From: Arachidicoccus soli
Lineage (GTDB): Bacteria > Bacteroidota > Bacteroidia > Chitinophagales > Chitinophagaceae
NCBI RefSeq assembly: GCF_003600625.1
Contig: NZ_CP032489.1
Span: 3,348,001 to 3,412,000, forward strand
Direction of reading: 5' to 3'
Length of the DNA: 64,000 nt
The position numbers and the translations under genes were made by a program. Numbering within the stretch: the stretch's first letter is position 1; each line of letters opens with the position of its first letter. Below, in pieces: positions 17,032 through 25,960 of the stretch. Below the pieces are notes generated by a model. That model was given only the letters and a program-made list of their open reading frames with translations. It was not told where the DNA came from and ran no database searches.

Positions 17032-17403
17032 CTATATAGTCTTCCTCTTTTTATTATGGGCAGCAGCAACTAACAATGTGCCTCCCAATAAACCTATGTC
17101 TTTTACAAGCATTGTAGAACCACTTGCAAAGTCTTTAAAGGCTGCGGGCAAATGAATGCTTACAATAACTATCAACAAAAACAAGGCTAACAAGTAAGCG
17201 GCTAATTTTGCTTGTACATTAATGATAAAAGCGACTGCGGCTAAAATCTGGGCAATACCGGTAAAGTAAACCCAAAAAGTAGCGGGAGAAATAGGCACCA
17301 TTCCTGCCATTTGACTTCCCATTACTAAATGATTAATGCCAAAAAACAAGAAAGGTATGGCAAAAATAATTTGGGCAACACGGAGTACTATATTCTTGTT
17401 CAT
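17032..17403 (-). CDS. DoxX-like membrane protein
   Basis: This small 123-residue inner-membrane protein has four hydrophobic segments in the DoxX pattern: residues 6-24 with FAIPFLFFGINHL, 43-62, 68-87 and 100-115, ending in a basic tail (HNKKRKTI). DoxX-like proteins are widespread and linked loosely to redox or sulfur metabolism; the role here is unknown. It faces the TerC gene and lies about 90 bases past the end of kup on the same strand. Confidence 0.8.
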   Translation of the reverse strand: MNKNIVLRVAQIIFAIPFLFFGINHLVMGSQMAGMVPISPATFWVYFTGIAQILAAVAFIINVQAKLAAYLLALFLLIVIVSIHLPAAFKDFASGSTMLVKDIGLLGGTLLVAAAHNKKRKTI

Positions 17404-17489
17404 AAGAGAAAATTTACATTAAGGTACACTTTTTTCTTATGAAAGAAAATTCAATTCGGTAGAAGCTATACTTTACAAATAGATTAATT

Positions 17490-19475
17490 TTAAGCTTCTT
17501 CCCCTTCGGGATAGACCCTGCGCAAGTTAAGATTTCTGGAAGGAGAAACGATAAGCGGAAATTTCTCCACATGAACATAACTGGAATCGAGTCCAAAGCC
17601 ACGCTCTTCACTAAGACTCACATGTTTTATCCAGAAATAATAGCGCATAATGAGTTTCTCGATGAATGGTAATTCATTATCCGTTGAAAGAAATTTTTCT
17701 AAAACTATAAATTTAAAATCACCGGCTACATTATTGCGTTCGAGGCTCTCATAACGGCTGGTAATATTAACTTCTTTATTTGCATAAAGCTCCTCTACCA
17801 CCCTTTTCATCATCAATTGTATCTTTTGCTCAACACGGAAACCCAATCTAAATTCTACCCGAATAATATCATTGGGAATAATATGTTCTACAGAGAATTC
17901 AGTCGTATAAGGATCATCTAAAATATCGACATGGACAAACCAATAAATATCCGCTCGTTTAGGTTTTCTATTTAAAATAGAATAAATAATTTTATGTTCT
18001 ATTTCCTTGGGATTATTGGCACTGGTCATATACACCAAGTGTGTAGAATACATAGGAATCGACTTATCATTACTCAGCTCCTGAATCATTGGAATATAAT
18101 GTTCAAGTCTTACAAATTCCACATAACGGTTTTTGATTTTACGTGCCCTAAACCAAATGTACATTACACCAAATAGAATACCACCTACAATGATGGCCAC
18201 GTATCCACCGTGTGGAAATTTATTAAGATTTGCGCCTAAAAAGGATAATTCAATAGCTAAATACACCGTCAGATATAATACGACCCATCGTTTTTTGGTT
18301 CTTTTTCCAATCAAATAATTGGCATATAAAATTGATGTACTAATCATACACAAAGTAATCGCTAAACCGTAAGCCGCTTCCATTTTCGTGGATTGCTGAA
18401 AATGGATCACAATTGCCAAACAACCTATCCACAACAAAGTATTGATACCCGGAATATAAACCTGGCCTTTTTCTTCAGTTGGGTATTTAATTTTCATTTT
18501 GGGCCAGAGATTCAGGCGTAATGCTTCGGAAATAAGTGTAAAAGAACCTGAAATCAAAGCCTGCGATGCAATCACCGCAGCAAATGTGGCTATAATAATA
18601 CCTATCAGTCTAAAGCCATCCGGCATGATAGCAAAAAATGGATTTTTGCTCAAATCTAAAATACCCAAATGATTTTGTTCCATCAACCAAGATCCTTGAC
18701 CCATATAGCTCAGTATCAAACAAATTTTTACAAATACCCAAGTATAATGAATATTCTTCCGACCGCAATGTCCTAAGTCAGAATACAATGCTTCTGCTCC
18801 CGTTGTACAAAGAAAAACCGCCCCCAATAACCAAAATCCACCGGGATAATCTATCAATAAACGAATAGCATAATATGGATTGAATGCTCTAAAAATGCCC
18901 AAATTATCCATTAAATGTCTAGAGCCTAATACAGCCATCATTAAAAACCAAAGCAACATGACAGGCCCAAACAATTTACCAATCGAATTTGTTCCAAATT
19001 GTTGCATGAAGAAAAGTACAGAAATAATAGACATCACTATTAAGACTATAACATCCACCCCTATGCCTTGAAAAGCAGGAATAAGTCTTAACCCTTCAAT
19101 CGCAGAAGTCACCGTAATAGGTGGTGTAATAATACCATCGGCTAAAAGTGCAGCTCCACCAATCATTGCGGGAATAACCAGCCATTTTCGTTGTCTGCGA
19201 ACCAAAGCATATAGACTAAAGATCCCACCCTCCCCTTTATTATCGGCACGTAATGTAAGTACAACGTATTTGATGGTGGTTTGCAGGGTAAGCGTCCATA
19301 TAATACATGAGATCCCGCCAAGCACCAATTCATCAAACCTCCCAACAGGAATGGTATTGTGATTCATAATAGCATCTAACACATATAAAGGAGAGGTTCC
19401 AATATCTCCATAAATTATACCGAGTGCAATTACCAGTCCTGCAAAGGAAGCTTTGTTTATGCTGTTTTTACTCAC
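17490..19475 (-). CDS. kup: KUP family potassium uptake protein
   Basis: Kup is a proton-coupled potassium importer in the inner membrane. At 661 residues it is full length, with about twelve membrane segments over residues 10-430 and a soluble C-terminal domain of about 200 residues. Diagnostic sequences are the GIIYGDIGTSPLYV segment near the start, GEGGIFSLYALVRR, the GGAALLADGIITPPITVTSAIEG stretch and FLCTTGAEALYSDLGHCG. The start at 19475 (MSKNSINKASFAG) gives a short polar leader before the first helix. A TAATTTTG -7 box lies about 85 bases upstream. It is transcribed alone. Confidence 0.96.
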   Translation of the reverse strand: MSKNSINKASFAGLVIALGIIYGDIGTSPLYVLDAIMNHNTIPVGRFDELVLGGISCIIWTLTLQTTIKYVVLTLRADNKGEGGIFSLYALVRRQRKWLVIPAMIGGAALLADGIITPPITVTSAIEGLRLIPAFQGIGVDVIVLIVMSIISVLFFMQQFGTNSIGKLFGPVMLLWFLMMAVLGSRHLMDNLGIFRAFNPYYAIRLLIDYPGGFWLLGAVFLCTTGAEALYSDLGHCGRKNIHYTWVFVKICLILSYMGQGSWLMEQNHLGILDLSKNPFFAIMPDGFRLIGIIIATFAAVIASQALISGSFTLISEALRLNLWPKMKIKYPTEEKGQVYIPGINTLLWIGCLAIVIHFQQSTKMEAAYGLAITLCMISTSILYANYLIGKRTKKRWVVLYLTVYLAIELSFLGANLNKFPHGGYVAIIVGGILFGVMYIWFRARKIKNRYVEFVRLEHYIPMIQELSNDKSIPMYSTHLVYMTSANNPKEIEHKIIYSILNRKPKRADIYWFVHVDILDDPYTTEFSVEHIIPNDIIRVEFRLGFRVEQKIQLMMKRVVEELYANKEVNITSRYESLERNNVAGDFKFIVLEKFLSTDNELPFIEKLIMRYYFWIKHVSLSEERGFGLDSSYVHVEKFPLIVSPSRNLNLRRVYPEGEEA

Positions 19476-19558
19476 GCCTAAAGTGGTTTGTTAAGAATAT
19501 AAATTTGGATAATAAAGAGCATTAATAAATCATTATTCTTTAAAATCAAAACAAGGAG

Positions 19559-19566
19559 CAAAATTA
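19559..19566 (-). promoter_or_regulatory. Possible -7 box (TAATTTTG) for kup
   Basis: The minus-strand sequence TAATTTTG fits TAnnTTTG. No good -33 box is seen at the expected spacing, so the assignment is weak. Confidence 0.3.
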
Positions 19567-19643
19567 ATGTTTTAAATACTTACAGCCGTTAGACTCTATA
19601 AAAATTATTTATGAAGAAATAGAAGTCGTTATATTACAAACTT

Positions 19644-19651
19644 TATCTTTG
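19644..19651 (+). promoter_or_regulatory. -7 box (TATCTTTG) for the DUF6427 gene
   Basis: TATCTTTG matches TAnnTTTG. The expected transcription start is near 19658-19661, so the leader before the GTG start at 19678 is only about 20 bases and begins near an out-of-frame ATG at 19661. Confidence 0.5.
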
Positions 19652-19677
19652 TTGCTAAGCATGAATAAATTTAAAAA

Positions 19678-20679
19678 GTGGTAAGCCTTTTCAAAGAAAG
19701 AACATCAGCTGGAGTATTTAGACTAATTACCTTGAGCATTATTGTGCATATTCATTTCTTTGTTTCTGCTCCAACAGTGATTATTGACGCACAACAACCG
19801 ATTATGCTTGCTTTATTGGAACCAATAGCTAAGCTACCGGCAATTATAATTGCTTTATTATTTCATATCATCATTATCATCCAAGCATTACGTTTAAATT
19901 ATATATTAGGAAATAATCGGCTTTTTCCTAATACTAACTTTACAACTGCGATGTGCTATATACTTTTTACCGGATTATTACCTATCTGGGCAAACATTAG
20001 TGCAGCATTAATTATAAACATATTTATTATTTGGATAATTGATTTACTCACCAAGCTTTACAATACACAGAAAGCAGGAAAATCGGTTTTTAATATAGGC
20101 CTCTTAACAGGTCTAAGTATCTTACTTGTACCCGCTTCCGCACCATTAGCCATTATCGTATTATTAGCCATATTAATTCTACGACCCTTTAAAGTCAATG
20201 AATTATTTATTTATATGATAGGTTGTCTGCTACCATACTATTTTTTAAGTGCAGGGCTATATTATTTTTACACAATTCATTTATTGCCCAATTATCTTCC
20301 GCATTTTTCCCTGCATATACCGAGTTTCAATAGTGAGTCCTCTTTCATTACAATGACCATATCGGTTTTAGCACTTTCCTTTTTAGGCTTTATATATTTA
20401 CAAAATAATATTGGCAAGCTCGTAATAATGGCCCGTAAGTGTTGGATAATTATTACTATTCTTTTTATATTTCTTGCACCTATTCCCTTGTTTATCAAAG
20501 ATGCCAATTGGCCAATTGATTTATTTGTAATTACTGCTGCAGCAGCTTTAGCAGCCAACTTATTTTACTATAATAAAAATAAAATCTTCTTATCCATTTT
20601 ATTCTGGTTGCTTATTTTCATTAATTGGTTCAATAGTTTTGATATTATACATTATTTGAAGGCTATACCATCAAAGTAA
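19678..20679 (+). CDS. DUF6427 family membrane protein
   Basis: This 333-residue very hydrophobic inner-membrane protein has about ten membrane segments. The N-terminus MVSLFKERTSAGVFRLITLS is typical of the Bacteroidota DUF6427 family, which has no assigned function. The start is GTG; no in-frame ATG precedes it. A separate seven-codon frame (MNKFKKW) begins at 19661 and its stop codon at 19682-19684 overlaps the GTG, so translation of the two may be coupled. purQ follows 166 bases later with its own promoter box. Base composition matches the neighbours. Confidence 0.8.
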   Translation: MVSLFKERTSAGVFRLITLSIIVHIHFFVSAPTVIIDAQQPIMLALLEPIAKLPAIIIALLFHIIIIIQALRLNYILGNNRLFPNTNFTTAMCYILFTGLLPIWANISAALIINIFIIWIIDLLTKLYNTQKAGKSVFNIGLLTGLSILLVPASAPLAIIVLLAILILRPFKVNELFIYMIGCLLPYYFLSAGLYYFYTIHLLPNYLPHFSLHIPSFNSESSFITMTISVLALSFLGFIYLQNNIGKLVIMARKCWIIITILFIFLAPIPLFIKDANWPIDLFVITAAAALAANLFYYNKNKIFLSILFWLLIFINWFNSFDIIHYLKAIPSK

Positions 20680-20724
20680 TTAAAGATTGGCTTAACGAAT
20701 GTTCCAATTATTCTTCAAATATTT

Positions 20725-20732
20725 TACCTTTG
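20725..20732 (+). promoter_or_regulatory. -7 box (TACCTTTG) for purQ
   Basis: TACCTTTG fits TAnnTTTG and lies about 115 bases upstream of the purQ ATG. No PurR box or guanine riboswitch was recognised in the leader. Confidence 0.45.
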
Positions 20733-20845
20733 CCTGCGAATGAAATAATAAAATCCATGAAACGCTCTTGTAAAATATTTTACATAACGGGTAATTTATA
20801 ATAAGAGGTTCTATTTGGCAAATAAAAAACAATAAAAATATAGAG

Positions 20846-21505
20846 ATGAAATTTGGCGTTGTAGTTTTTCCGGGCTCTAATTGTGATAGAGACATGCAAG
20901 ATGCTTTGCAAAACGATTTGAACAAAGAAGTGCAAATGCTTTGGCACAAAGACAAGGATTTAAGCAACTTTTCAACTGATGATTGCATCGTATTACCAGG
21001 GGGATTCTCTTTCGGAGACTATCTAAGATGTGGTGCTATTGCACGTTTTAGCCCAATGATGCAAAGCGTTATTGAATTTGCCAATAAAGGCGGAAAAGTT
21101 TTGGGCGTTTGCAACGGCTTTCAAGTTCTTTGCGAAAGTCATTTACTACCGGGCGTTTTAACCATGAATGCGCATCAGCAGTTTGTATGTAAAAATAATT
21201 ACATAAAACACAACAACGAAAGGCCTTTACTCATCCCGGTGGCACACGGAGATGGTCGTTTTCAGGCAGATGAAAAAACGCTAGATGACTTAGAAAAGAA
21301 TAATCAAATATTATTTACCTATTGCGACGCAACCGGCAATATTACAAATGAAGCCAATCCAAATGGTGCTGCTAGAAATATTGCAGGCATCCGCAATAAA
21401 GAAGGGAATGTATTTGGCATGATGCCACACCCGGAAAGAGCTTCTTCCAGTTCTTTGGACAATACTGACGGCCTGAATGTTTTTAGCATATTGGGTCTTG
21501 CTTAA
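20846..21505 (+). CDS. purQ: Phosphoribosylformylglycinamidine synthase, glutaminase subunit
   Basis: PurQ is the glutamine amidotransferase subunit that supplies ammonia to PurL for FGAM synthesis, the step just before PurM. The 219-residue class I glutaminase has the oxyanion region LPGGFSFGDYLRCGAI, the nucleophile Cys89 in GVCNGFQVLCE, and the His/Glu pair in MMPHPERASS. Its small size shows that this organism uses the separate PurL/PurQ(/PurS) type rather than the large fused PurL. It lies about 6 kb from purM, with no purL or purS in view. A strong terminator follows. Confidence 0.95.
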   Translation: MKFGVVVFPGSNCDRDMQDALQNDLNKEVQMLWHKDKDLSNFSTDDCIVLPGGFSFGDYLRCGAIARFSPMMQSVIEFANKGGKVLGVCNGFQVLCESHLLPGVLTMNAHQQFVCKNNYIKHNNERPLLIPVAHGDGRFQADEKTLDDLEKNNQILFTYCDATGNITNEANPNGAARNIAGIRNKEGNVFGMMPHPERASSSSLDNTDGLNVFSILGLA

Positions 21506-21531
21506 TTATTAAAGATTACCTTATATATCAT

Positions 21532-21569
21532 AAAAATAGCTGAGAAAATCTCAGCTATTTTTTATTTAA
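21532..21569 (+). terminator. Intrinsic terminator after purQ
   Basis: A 14-base perfect stem (AAAAATAGCTGAGA with TCTCAGCTATTTTT) around a three-base loop is followed by further T-rich sequence, 27 bases past the purQ stop. Confidence 0.88.
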
Positions 21570-21606
21570 ACCAACTTATCCGACAAAGAAAAAGAGGCTT
21601 TTAAAT

Positions 21607-21680
21607 TTAATCAACAGGCTGATCTTTCAATATCTTTGCAGCATCTGTTTGTTTATTTTTTTTTCAAATCTTCTTTTACC
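21607..21680 (-). pseudogene. Duplicated 3' end of a sulfatase gene (remnant)
   Basis: On the minus strand this stretch encodes KQTDAAKILKDQPVD and a stop, almost identical to the last residues of the intact sulfatase at 22569 (KQTDAAKILKDQPVN). The 29-base core is identical to 22579-22607. Further upstream the match survives as GTAAAAGAAGATTTG, but about 12 bases are missing and the frame shifts in a run of nine A. It has no upstream part, so only the tail of the gene was copied or left behind. The toxin-antitoxin pair lies between the two copies. Confidence 0.75.
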
Positions 21681-21752
21681 TCCAACCCTCCAATTCCGAA
21701 GCCTCATCAACAGGTTTCCAATCCTTATAATTTCACATTTCCAATTTTGCTC

Positions 21753-21783
21753 TTACGTGAATAAATATTATTTTTACACGTAA
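21753..21783. promoter_or_regulatory. Inverted repeat, likely operator of the toxin-antitoxin operon
   Basis: TTACGTG (21753-21759) and CACGTAA (21777-21783) form a perfect inverted repeat 17 bases apart, ending 12 bases before the antitoxin ATG. The AT-rich spacer would hold the promoter. Ribbon-helix-helix antitoxins commonly bind such repeats to repress their own operon; here binding is inferred. Confidence 0.55.
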
Positions 21784-21794
21784 ATGATATTAAG

Positions 21795-22040
21795 ATGAAT
21801 ACAAAATTGACTTTAAATCTAAATAAAAGCATTATTGAAAGTGCAAAAGATTATGCGAAGGACAATAGCACAAGCCTTTCTAAACTAATTGAAAATTATT
21901 TGAATTCTCTTACGAAAAAAGATAGGGAAAATATAAAAATTAGTCCTCTTGTTGAAAGTTTAACCGGCGTAATTCCCAATGAAACTAAAGAAAGCATCAA
22001 AAATGAATATTATGCGTATCTGAATAAAAAATATTCATAA
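21795..22040 (+). CDS. DUF6364 family antitoxin
   Basis: This 81-residue protein starts MNTKLTLNLNKSIIESAKDYAK, a short beta strand then helix as in ribbon-helix-helix DNA-binding proteins, followed by SLSKLIENYLNSL. This is the DUF6364 pattern. The C-terminal 30 residues (SLTGVIPNETKESIKNEYYAYL) should wrap around the toxin. Its stop codon overlaps the start of the PIN gene by one base (TAATG), so production is coupled. It is expected to neutralise the PIN RNase and to bind the inverted repeat just upstream. Confidence 0.82.
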   Translation: MNTKLTLNLNKSIIESAKDYAKDNSTSLSKLIENYLNSLTKKDRENIKISPLVESLTGVIPNETKESIKNEYYAYLNKKYS

Positions 22041-22444
22041 TGGAAAAGATTTTTGTAGATACAAATATTGTCTTGGATTTATTACAAAAACGAGAAGAGT
22101 TTTATGCAGATGCACAAGAATTATTTACACTTTCGGATAAAAAAGAAGTAAAGCTTTTCATTTCCGCATTGACCTTGGCCAATACCCATTACTTACTTTG
22201 TAAACACCTAAAAATGCAAGCAAGAAAAGTTTTAGCAAAATTCAAAGTCTTAGTCGAGGTTCTTCCAATAGATGATAAAATTATGGACTTAGCATTAGTC
22301 TCCGATTTAAAAGATTTTGAAAATGCCATCCAATATTATACAGCAATTGAAAATAATATGGACTTGATAATAACAAGAAATGGAAAAGATTTTAAAACCT
22401 CATCCATTCCTGTTTTAACTACTAATGAGTTCTTAAAACGCTAG
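22040..22444 (+). CDS. PIN domain toxin (VapC-like)
   Basis: This 134-residue PIN-fold ribonuclease is the predicted toxin of a type II pair. It has FVDTNIVLDLL with Asp7, the KDFENAIQYYTAIE block with Asp92 and Glu94, and the final strand DLIITRNGKDF. The second conserved acid of VapC is replaced by Asn in SALTLANTHY, which appears usual for the PIN subfamily paired with DUF6364. Such toxins cut tRNA or rRNA; the target here is unknown. The gene is flanked by two copies of a sulfatase 3' end, so the module was probably acquired or rearranged at this point. Confidence 0.85.
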   Translation: MEKIFVDTNIVLDLLQKREEFYADAQELFTLSDKKEVKLFISALTLANTHYLLCKHLKMQARKVLAKFKVLVEVLPIDDKIMDLALVSDLKDFENAIQYYTAIENNMDLIITRNGKDFKTSSIPVLTTNEFLKR

Positions 22445-22568
22445 GTTGTGGCGATTATACAATAATAATCAAGTTTTCATTTTGACCCATAGTGAATAAA
22501 TTTCCTCAATGCGGAGGGCACTCTACCCACATTATTCAGACTTCTTATAACTCACTTAGGTATAAAGA

Positions 22569-24161
22569 TTAATTTACCGGCTGATCTTTCAATATCTTTG
22601 CAGCATCAGTTTGTTTATATTTTTTTATTAAATCGTTTAAGTCCTCTTTCAAACCCTTTACAAGGGACGAATTTTTATTCGCTTCATAAATATTATTCAC
22701 TTCATTTGGATCTGTTTTTAAATCATATAGCTCCCAATAATCTTTGGGATTGTAAGTATCAATGATTAAGCTTCCTTTGTTAACCAATTTATCTTTCCAT
22801 GCCTGATCGGGCTTGTAATAACGTATTAAAACATATCTTTCTGTACGAATGCCAAAATGCGGCAACGCATTGTGTTCATTGGGATATTCATAATAATGAT
22901 AGAAAACTTCGTTACGGAAATTTTTGCCATCACCTTTAAATACCGGAATCAAAGATTTACCTTGCATATCTTTTGGCACAGACAATCCTGCAAGTTGCAT
23001 AAAAGTAGGCGCCACATCCAGCAACATCACCATTGTACTATCGCGTGTATTGGGTTTTATCAGTTTTGGATAGCGAACAATAAAAGGTGTTTTGAAAGAT
23101 TCTTCATACATATATCTTTTATCGAACCAACCATGTTCACCTAAATATAACCCTTGATCAGAGGTATATATCACAATTGTATTTTTTCCCAAACCATTTT
23201 TATCAATAAAATCTACAATACGGCCAACATTTCGATCCAGGTCTAACGCGGTAGCATAATAATCATGCATAAAACGCTGATACTTCCAATCTGTCAAGGC
23301 TTTACCAGTAAGATGTCTGGGCTTGAAGTCGGTATAGACAGAATCATAATATTTGTCGAAATATTTTTGCTGTGAAGGTGTAAACCTTACATAATTATCA
23401 TTGCCAAAACCAGTATCAGCTTCCATCTTTAAATCATATCCAAGGCGCATTGTGTTTGCTATATTCATATTGTTTACCTTTCCTGCATAACGATTTTTGT
23501 AATCGTCAAATAAATCTGTTGGTTGCTTAAATACTACACTATCAAAAGCGCCAAAGTCTGCTGTGTCGGGAATCCAGGAACGATGCGTAGCTTTCTCTCC
23601 AACCACCAAACAAAATGGTTTGGAGGTATCCCGATCTTTCAACCAATTCAATGTGATATTAGTAATAACATCCGTACAATATCCTGGAATACGCGCAGTA
23701 TCGTTATGCATATCAATAAAGTCCGGATTATAATAATATCCTTGCCCCGGCAATATTTTAAAATAGGAAAAATGCTGAGGCAAAGATTCCAAATGCCATT
23801 TTCCAATCCAGGCGGTTTGATATCCTGCCTTTGTGAGATAGCTGGCGAATGTGGGCTGCGAAGGATCAAAGCGTGAAAAATTATCTTTAAACCCATTGAT
23901 ATTACTGTATTTGCTCGTAAGTAAACAAGCACGACTAGGGCCACATAACGAATTAGTTACAAATGCATTTGTATAAGTTGCTCCCTGTGAAGCGAGCTTG
24001 TCAATATTGGGCGTGCCATGATAGGGTGAGCCATAAGCGCCAATAGATTGATATGCATGATCATCCGAAACGATGATTAAAATATTAGGGCGTTGTTGTG
24101 CCCGAACCATAATCGCTAATGCAAAAATTGCAAAAACAGATAAAATTAATTTCTTAAACAT
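22569..24161 (-). CDS. Secreted S1-family sulfatase
   Basis: This 530-residue secreted sulfatase has a signal peptide to about residue 21 (ending VRAQQ). The active-site motif is CGPSR at residues 73-77, where Cys73 must be converted to formylglycine by a maturase encoded elsewhere. Metal ligands Asp33/Asp34 lie in IIVSDDHAYQS, and TSDQGLYLGEHGWFDKR carries the C-terminal ligands. Overall it resembles N-acetylglucosamine-6-sulfatase or N-sulfoglucosamine-type enzymes. It lies just upstream of no other gene on its 3' side but follows the GH20 gene by 18 bases, so it probably removes sulfate from amino sugars before hexosaminidase attack. The precise linkage is not readable. Confidence 0.9.
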   Translation of the reverse strand: MFKKLILSVFAIFALAIMVRAQQRPNILIIVSDDHAYQSIGAYGSPYHGTPNIDKLASQGATYTNAFVTNSLCGPSRACLLTSKYSNINGFKDNFSRFDPSQPTFASYLTKAGYQTAWIGKWHLESLPQHFSYFKILPGQGYYYNPDFIDMHNDTARIPGYCTDVITNITLNWLKDRDTSKPFCLVVGEKATHRSWIPDTADFGAFDSVVFKQPTDLFDDYKNRYAGKVNNMNIANTMRLGYDLKMEADTGFGNDNYVRFTPSQQKYFDKYYDSVYTDFKPRHLTGKALTDWKYQRFMHDYYATALDLDRNVGRIVDFIDKNGLGKNTIVIYTSDQGLYLGEHGWFDKRYMYEESFKTPFIVRYPKLIKPNTRDSTMVMLLDVAPTFMQLAGLSVPKDMQGKSLIPVFKGDGKNFRNEVFYHYYEYPNEHNALPHFGIRTERYVLIRYYKPDQAWKDKLVNKGSLIIDTYNPKDYWELYDLKTDPNEVNNIYEANKNSSLVKGLKEDLNDLIKKYKQTDAAKILKDQPVN

Positions 24162-24179
24162 TCTTATTTTTTTAGCTAA

Positions 24180-25811
24180 TTATTCAACAGTGAATTTCTT
24201 ACAATAATTAATATTCCAAAATTTATAACGATTTATTTGATCGTTCAAACGAATTAAAAAGTTTGAATAATCTTTTAATTTCGGGCTTGTCCATAATACT
24301 TCACTTACAGCCGCCATACGGGGGAATAACATATATTCTACCTTAGCAGGAGTCTTCATATACTCTGTCCACAAACAACTTTCTGCACCAATTACATATT
24401 TCTGAGAGGCCGCATCCATTTTGCCAACCGGATCATAATTATATACTTTTTTAATAGGAAGATATCCACCGGCAGTTAAAGAATCATCATTAAGTATTTG
24501 TGGATGTGGCAAATAAAGAAACCCTGTAGGAGACATTATTACATTATGATGCAATTGAGCAGCTTTCACACCTCCTTGCTCACCTCTCCAACTTTGAACC
24601 GTTGCATTAGGTGCCAAGCCTCCTTCTAAAATTTCATCCCAGCCTATAATTTTCCGGCCCTTACTATTGAGGTATTTTTCTATTGTAGAAATAAAATAGC
24701 TTTGTAATCCCTCTTCATTTTTCAGTCCCTTTTCCTGAATCAGTTTTTGACAATATGCCGATTCTTTCCAATAAGTTTTGGGACATTCGTCACCACCAAT
24801 ATGAATATATTTAGAAGGGAAAAGTGCCATTACTTCATCTAATACATTTTCTATAAAATGGAAAGTATAGGGCGTAGGCGCATATACATCTTTAAACACA
24901 CCCCAAGTTTGTTGCACCAATTTACCCTTTGTAGGGCCGCTCCAATTTAATCCGCTTGTATTGGTAGAACTATCCGGGAAACAACTTAATTCGGGATAAG
25001 CTGCAATCGCAGCAGAAGAATGACCCGGCATATCTATTTCTGGGATGATCGTAATGTAGCGAGCCGCTGCATATTTTACCACCTCTTTTATTTGTTCTTG
25101 CGTATAAAAGCCCCCAGTTTTTATATGATCTGTTTCTGTCCAGTGAGGATACTTTCCTGTAACTGTACCATCGCGCCAGGCACCCACTTCTGTTAAACGA
25201 GGATATTTCTTTATCTCTATACGCCAACCTTGATCTTCAGTCAAATGCCAATGAAATGTATTCATTTTATGAAGCGCCATGTAATCGATAAATTGTTTCA
25301 CAAAACCAACTGGCATAAAATGACGACCTACATCGAGCATCATTCCCCTATATCCAAAGCGGGGCGCATCCTTCACAACAACATTCTGGATAGGCAATGT
25401 CTTTGTGACTATTGATGAAATGGGCAATAACTGAATAAGCGTCTGTATACCATAGAATATTCCTTCTGGGTTGTGGCTGCTAATAACGATTTTATTGTTT
25501 TCGCAATTCAAAGAATATGCGCCAATTGTCGTGTCAGAAAAATTAGGCACTATTTTGAGAACAATCGTATTGCCTGATTTTACATTGTCCGATTTTTTAA
25601 TACTAAAATGATAAAATGAATCCAGATAATTATTAAAGAATGCCGCTGAAAGTCGGGTGTCCTTCTCAAAAACAAAATGTGTTTTTGGAGATAAAGTAAA
25701 TGAACCGCTCAACAGATTTTCACTTAATGGACGAGGGATAATGCTCACTTGTTGCGCACTTGCCATCAAAAACGGGAAACCAAATAAACAGAATAAAATA
25801 ATTTTCTTCAT
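24180..25811 (-). CDS. GH20 beta-N-acetylhexosaminidase
   Basis: This secreted glycoside hydrolase family 20 enzyme releases terminal GlcNAc or GalNAc by substrate-assisted catalysis. The signal peptide is MKKIILFCLFGFPFLMASAQQ. An N-terminal alpha/beta domain (to about residue 145) precedes the TIM barrel, which begins with GYRGMMLDVGRHFMP. It has TFHWHLTEDQGWR, IPEIDMPGHSSA and the catalytic pair Asp341-Glu342 in HIGGDECPK. The frame is open 27 bases further to 25838, but the start at 25811 gives the signal peptide. The sulfatase gene follows after 18 bases, so they are probably one operon. Confidence 0.95.
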   Translation of the reverse strand: MKKIILFCLFGFPFLMASAQQVSIIPRPLSENLLSGSFTLSPKTHFVFEKDTRLSAAFFNNYLDSFYHFSIKKSDNVKSGNTIVLKIVPNFSDTTIGAYSLNCENNKIVISSHNPEGIFYGIQTLIQLLPISSIVTKTLPIQNVVVKDAPRFGYRGMMLDVGRHFMPVGFVKQFIDYMALHKMNTFHWHLTEDQGWRIEIKKYPRLTEVGAWRDGTVTGKYPHWTETDHIKTGGFYTQEQIKEVVKYAAARYITIIPEIDMPGHSSAAIAAYPELSCFPDSSTNTSGLNWSGPTKGKLVQQTWGVFKDVYAPTPYTFHFIENVLDEVMALFPSKYIHIGGDECPKTYWKESAYCQKLIQEKGLKNEEGLQSYFISTIEKYLNSKGRKIIGWDEILEGGLAPNATVQSWRGEQGGVKAAQLHHNVIMSPTGFLYLPHPQILNDDSLTAGGYLPIKKVYNYDPVGKMDAASQKYVIGAESCLWTEYMKTPAKVEYMLFPRMAAVSEVLWTSPKLKDYSNFLIRLNDQINRYKFWNINYCKKFTVE

Positions 25812-25960
25812 TAAAAAATCTTTAGAATTATTAAACACGACAGAAACAATTACAACCTATATGATAAAATGAATTAGATGCATTAAATAATTTATTTTAC
25901 GTATATGTTATACATAATAAGCAAAGTAAAGCACATTAGCTTATATAATAAAATAAAAAA

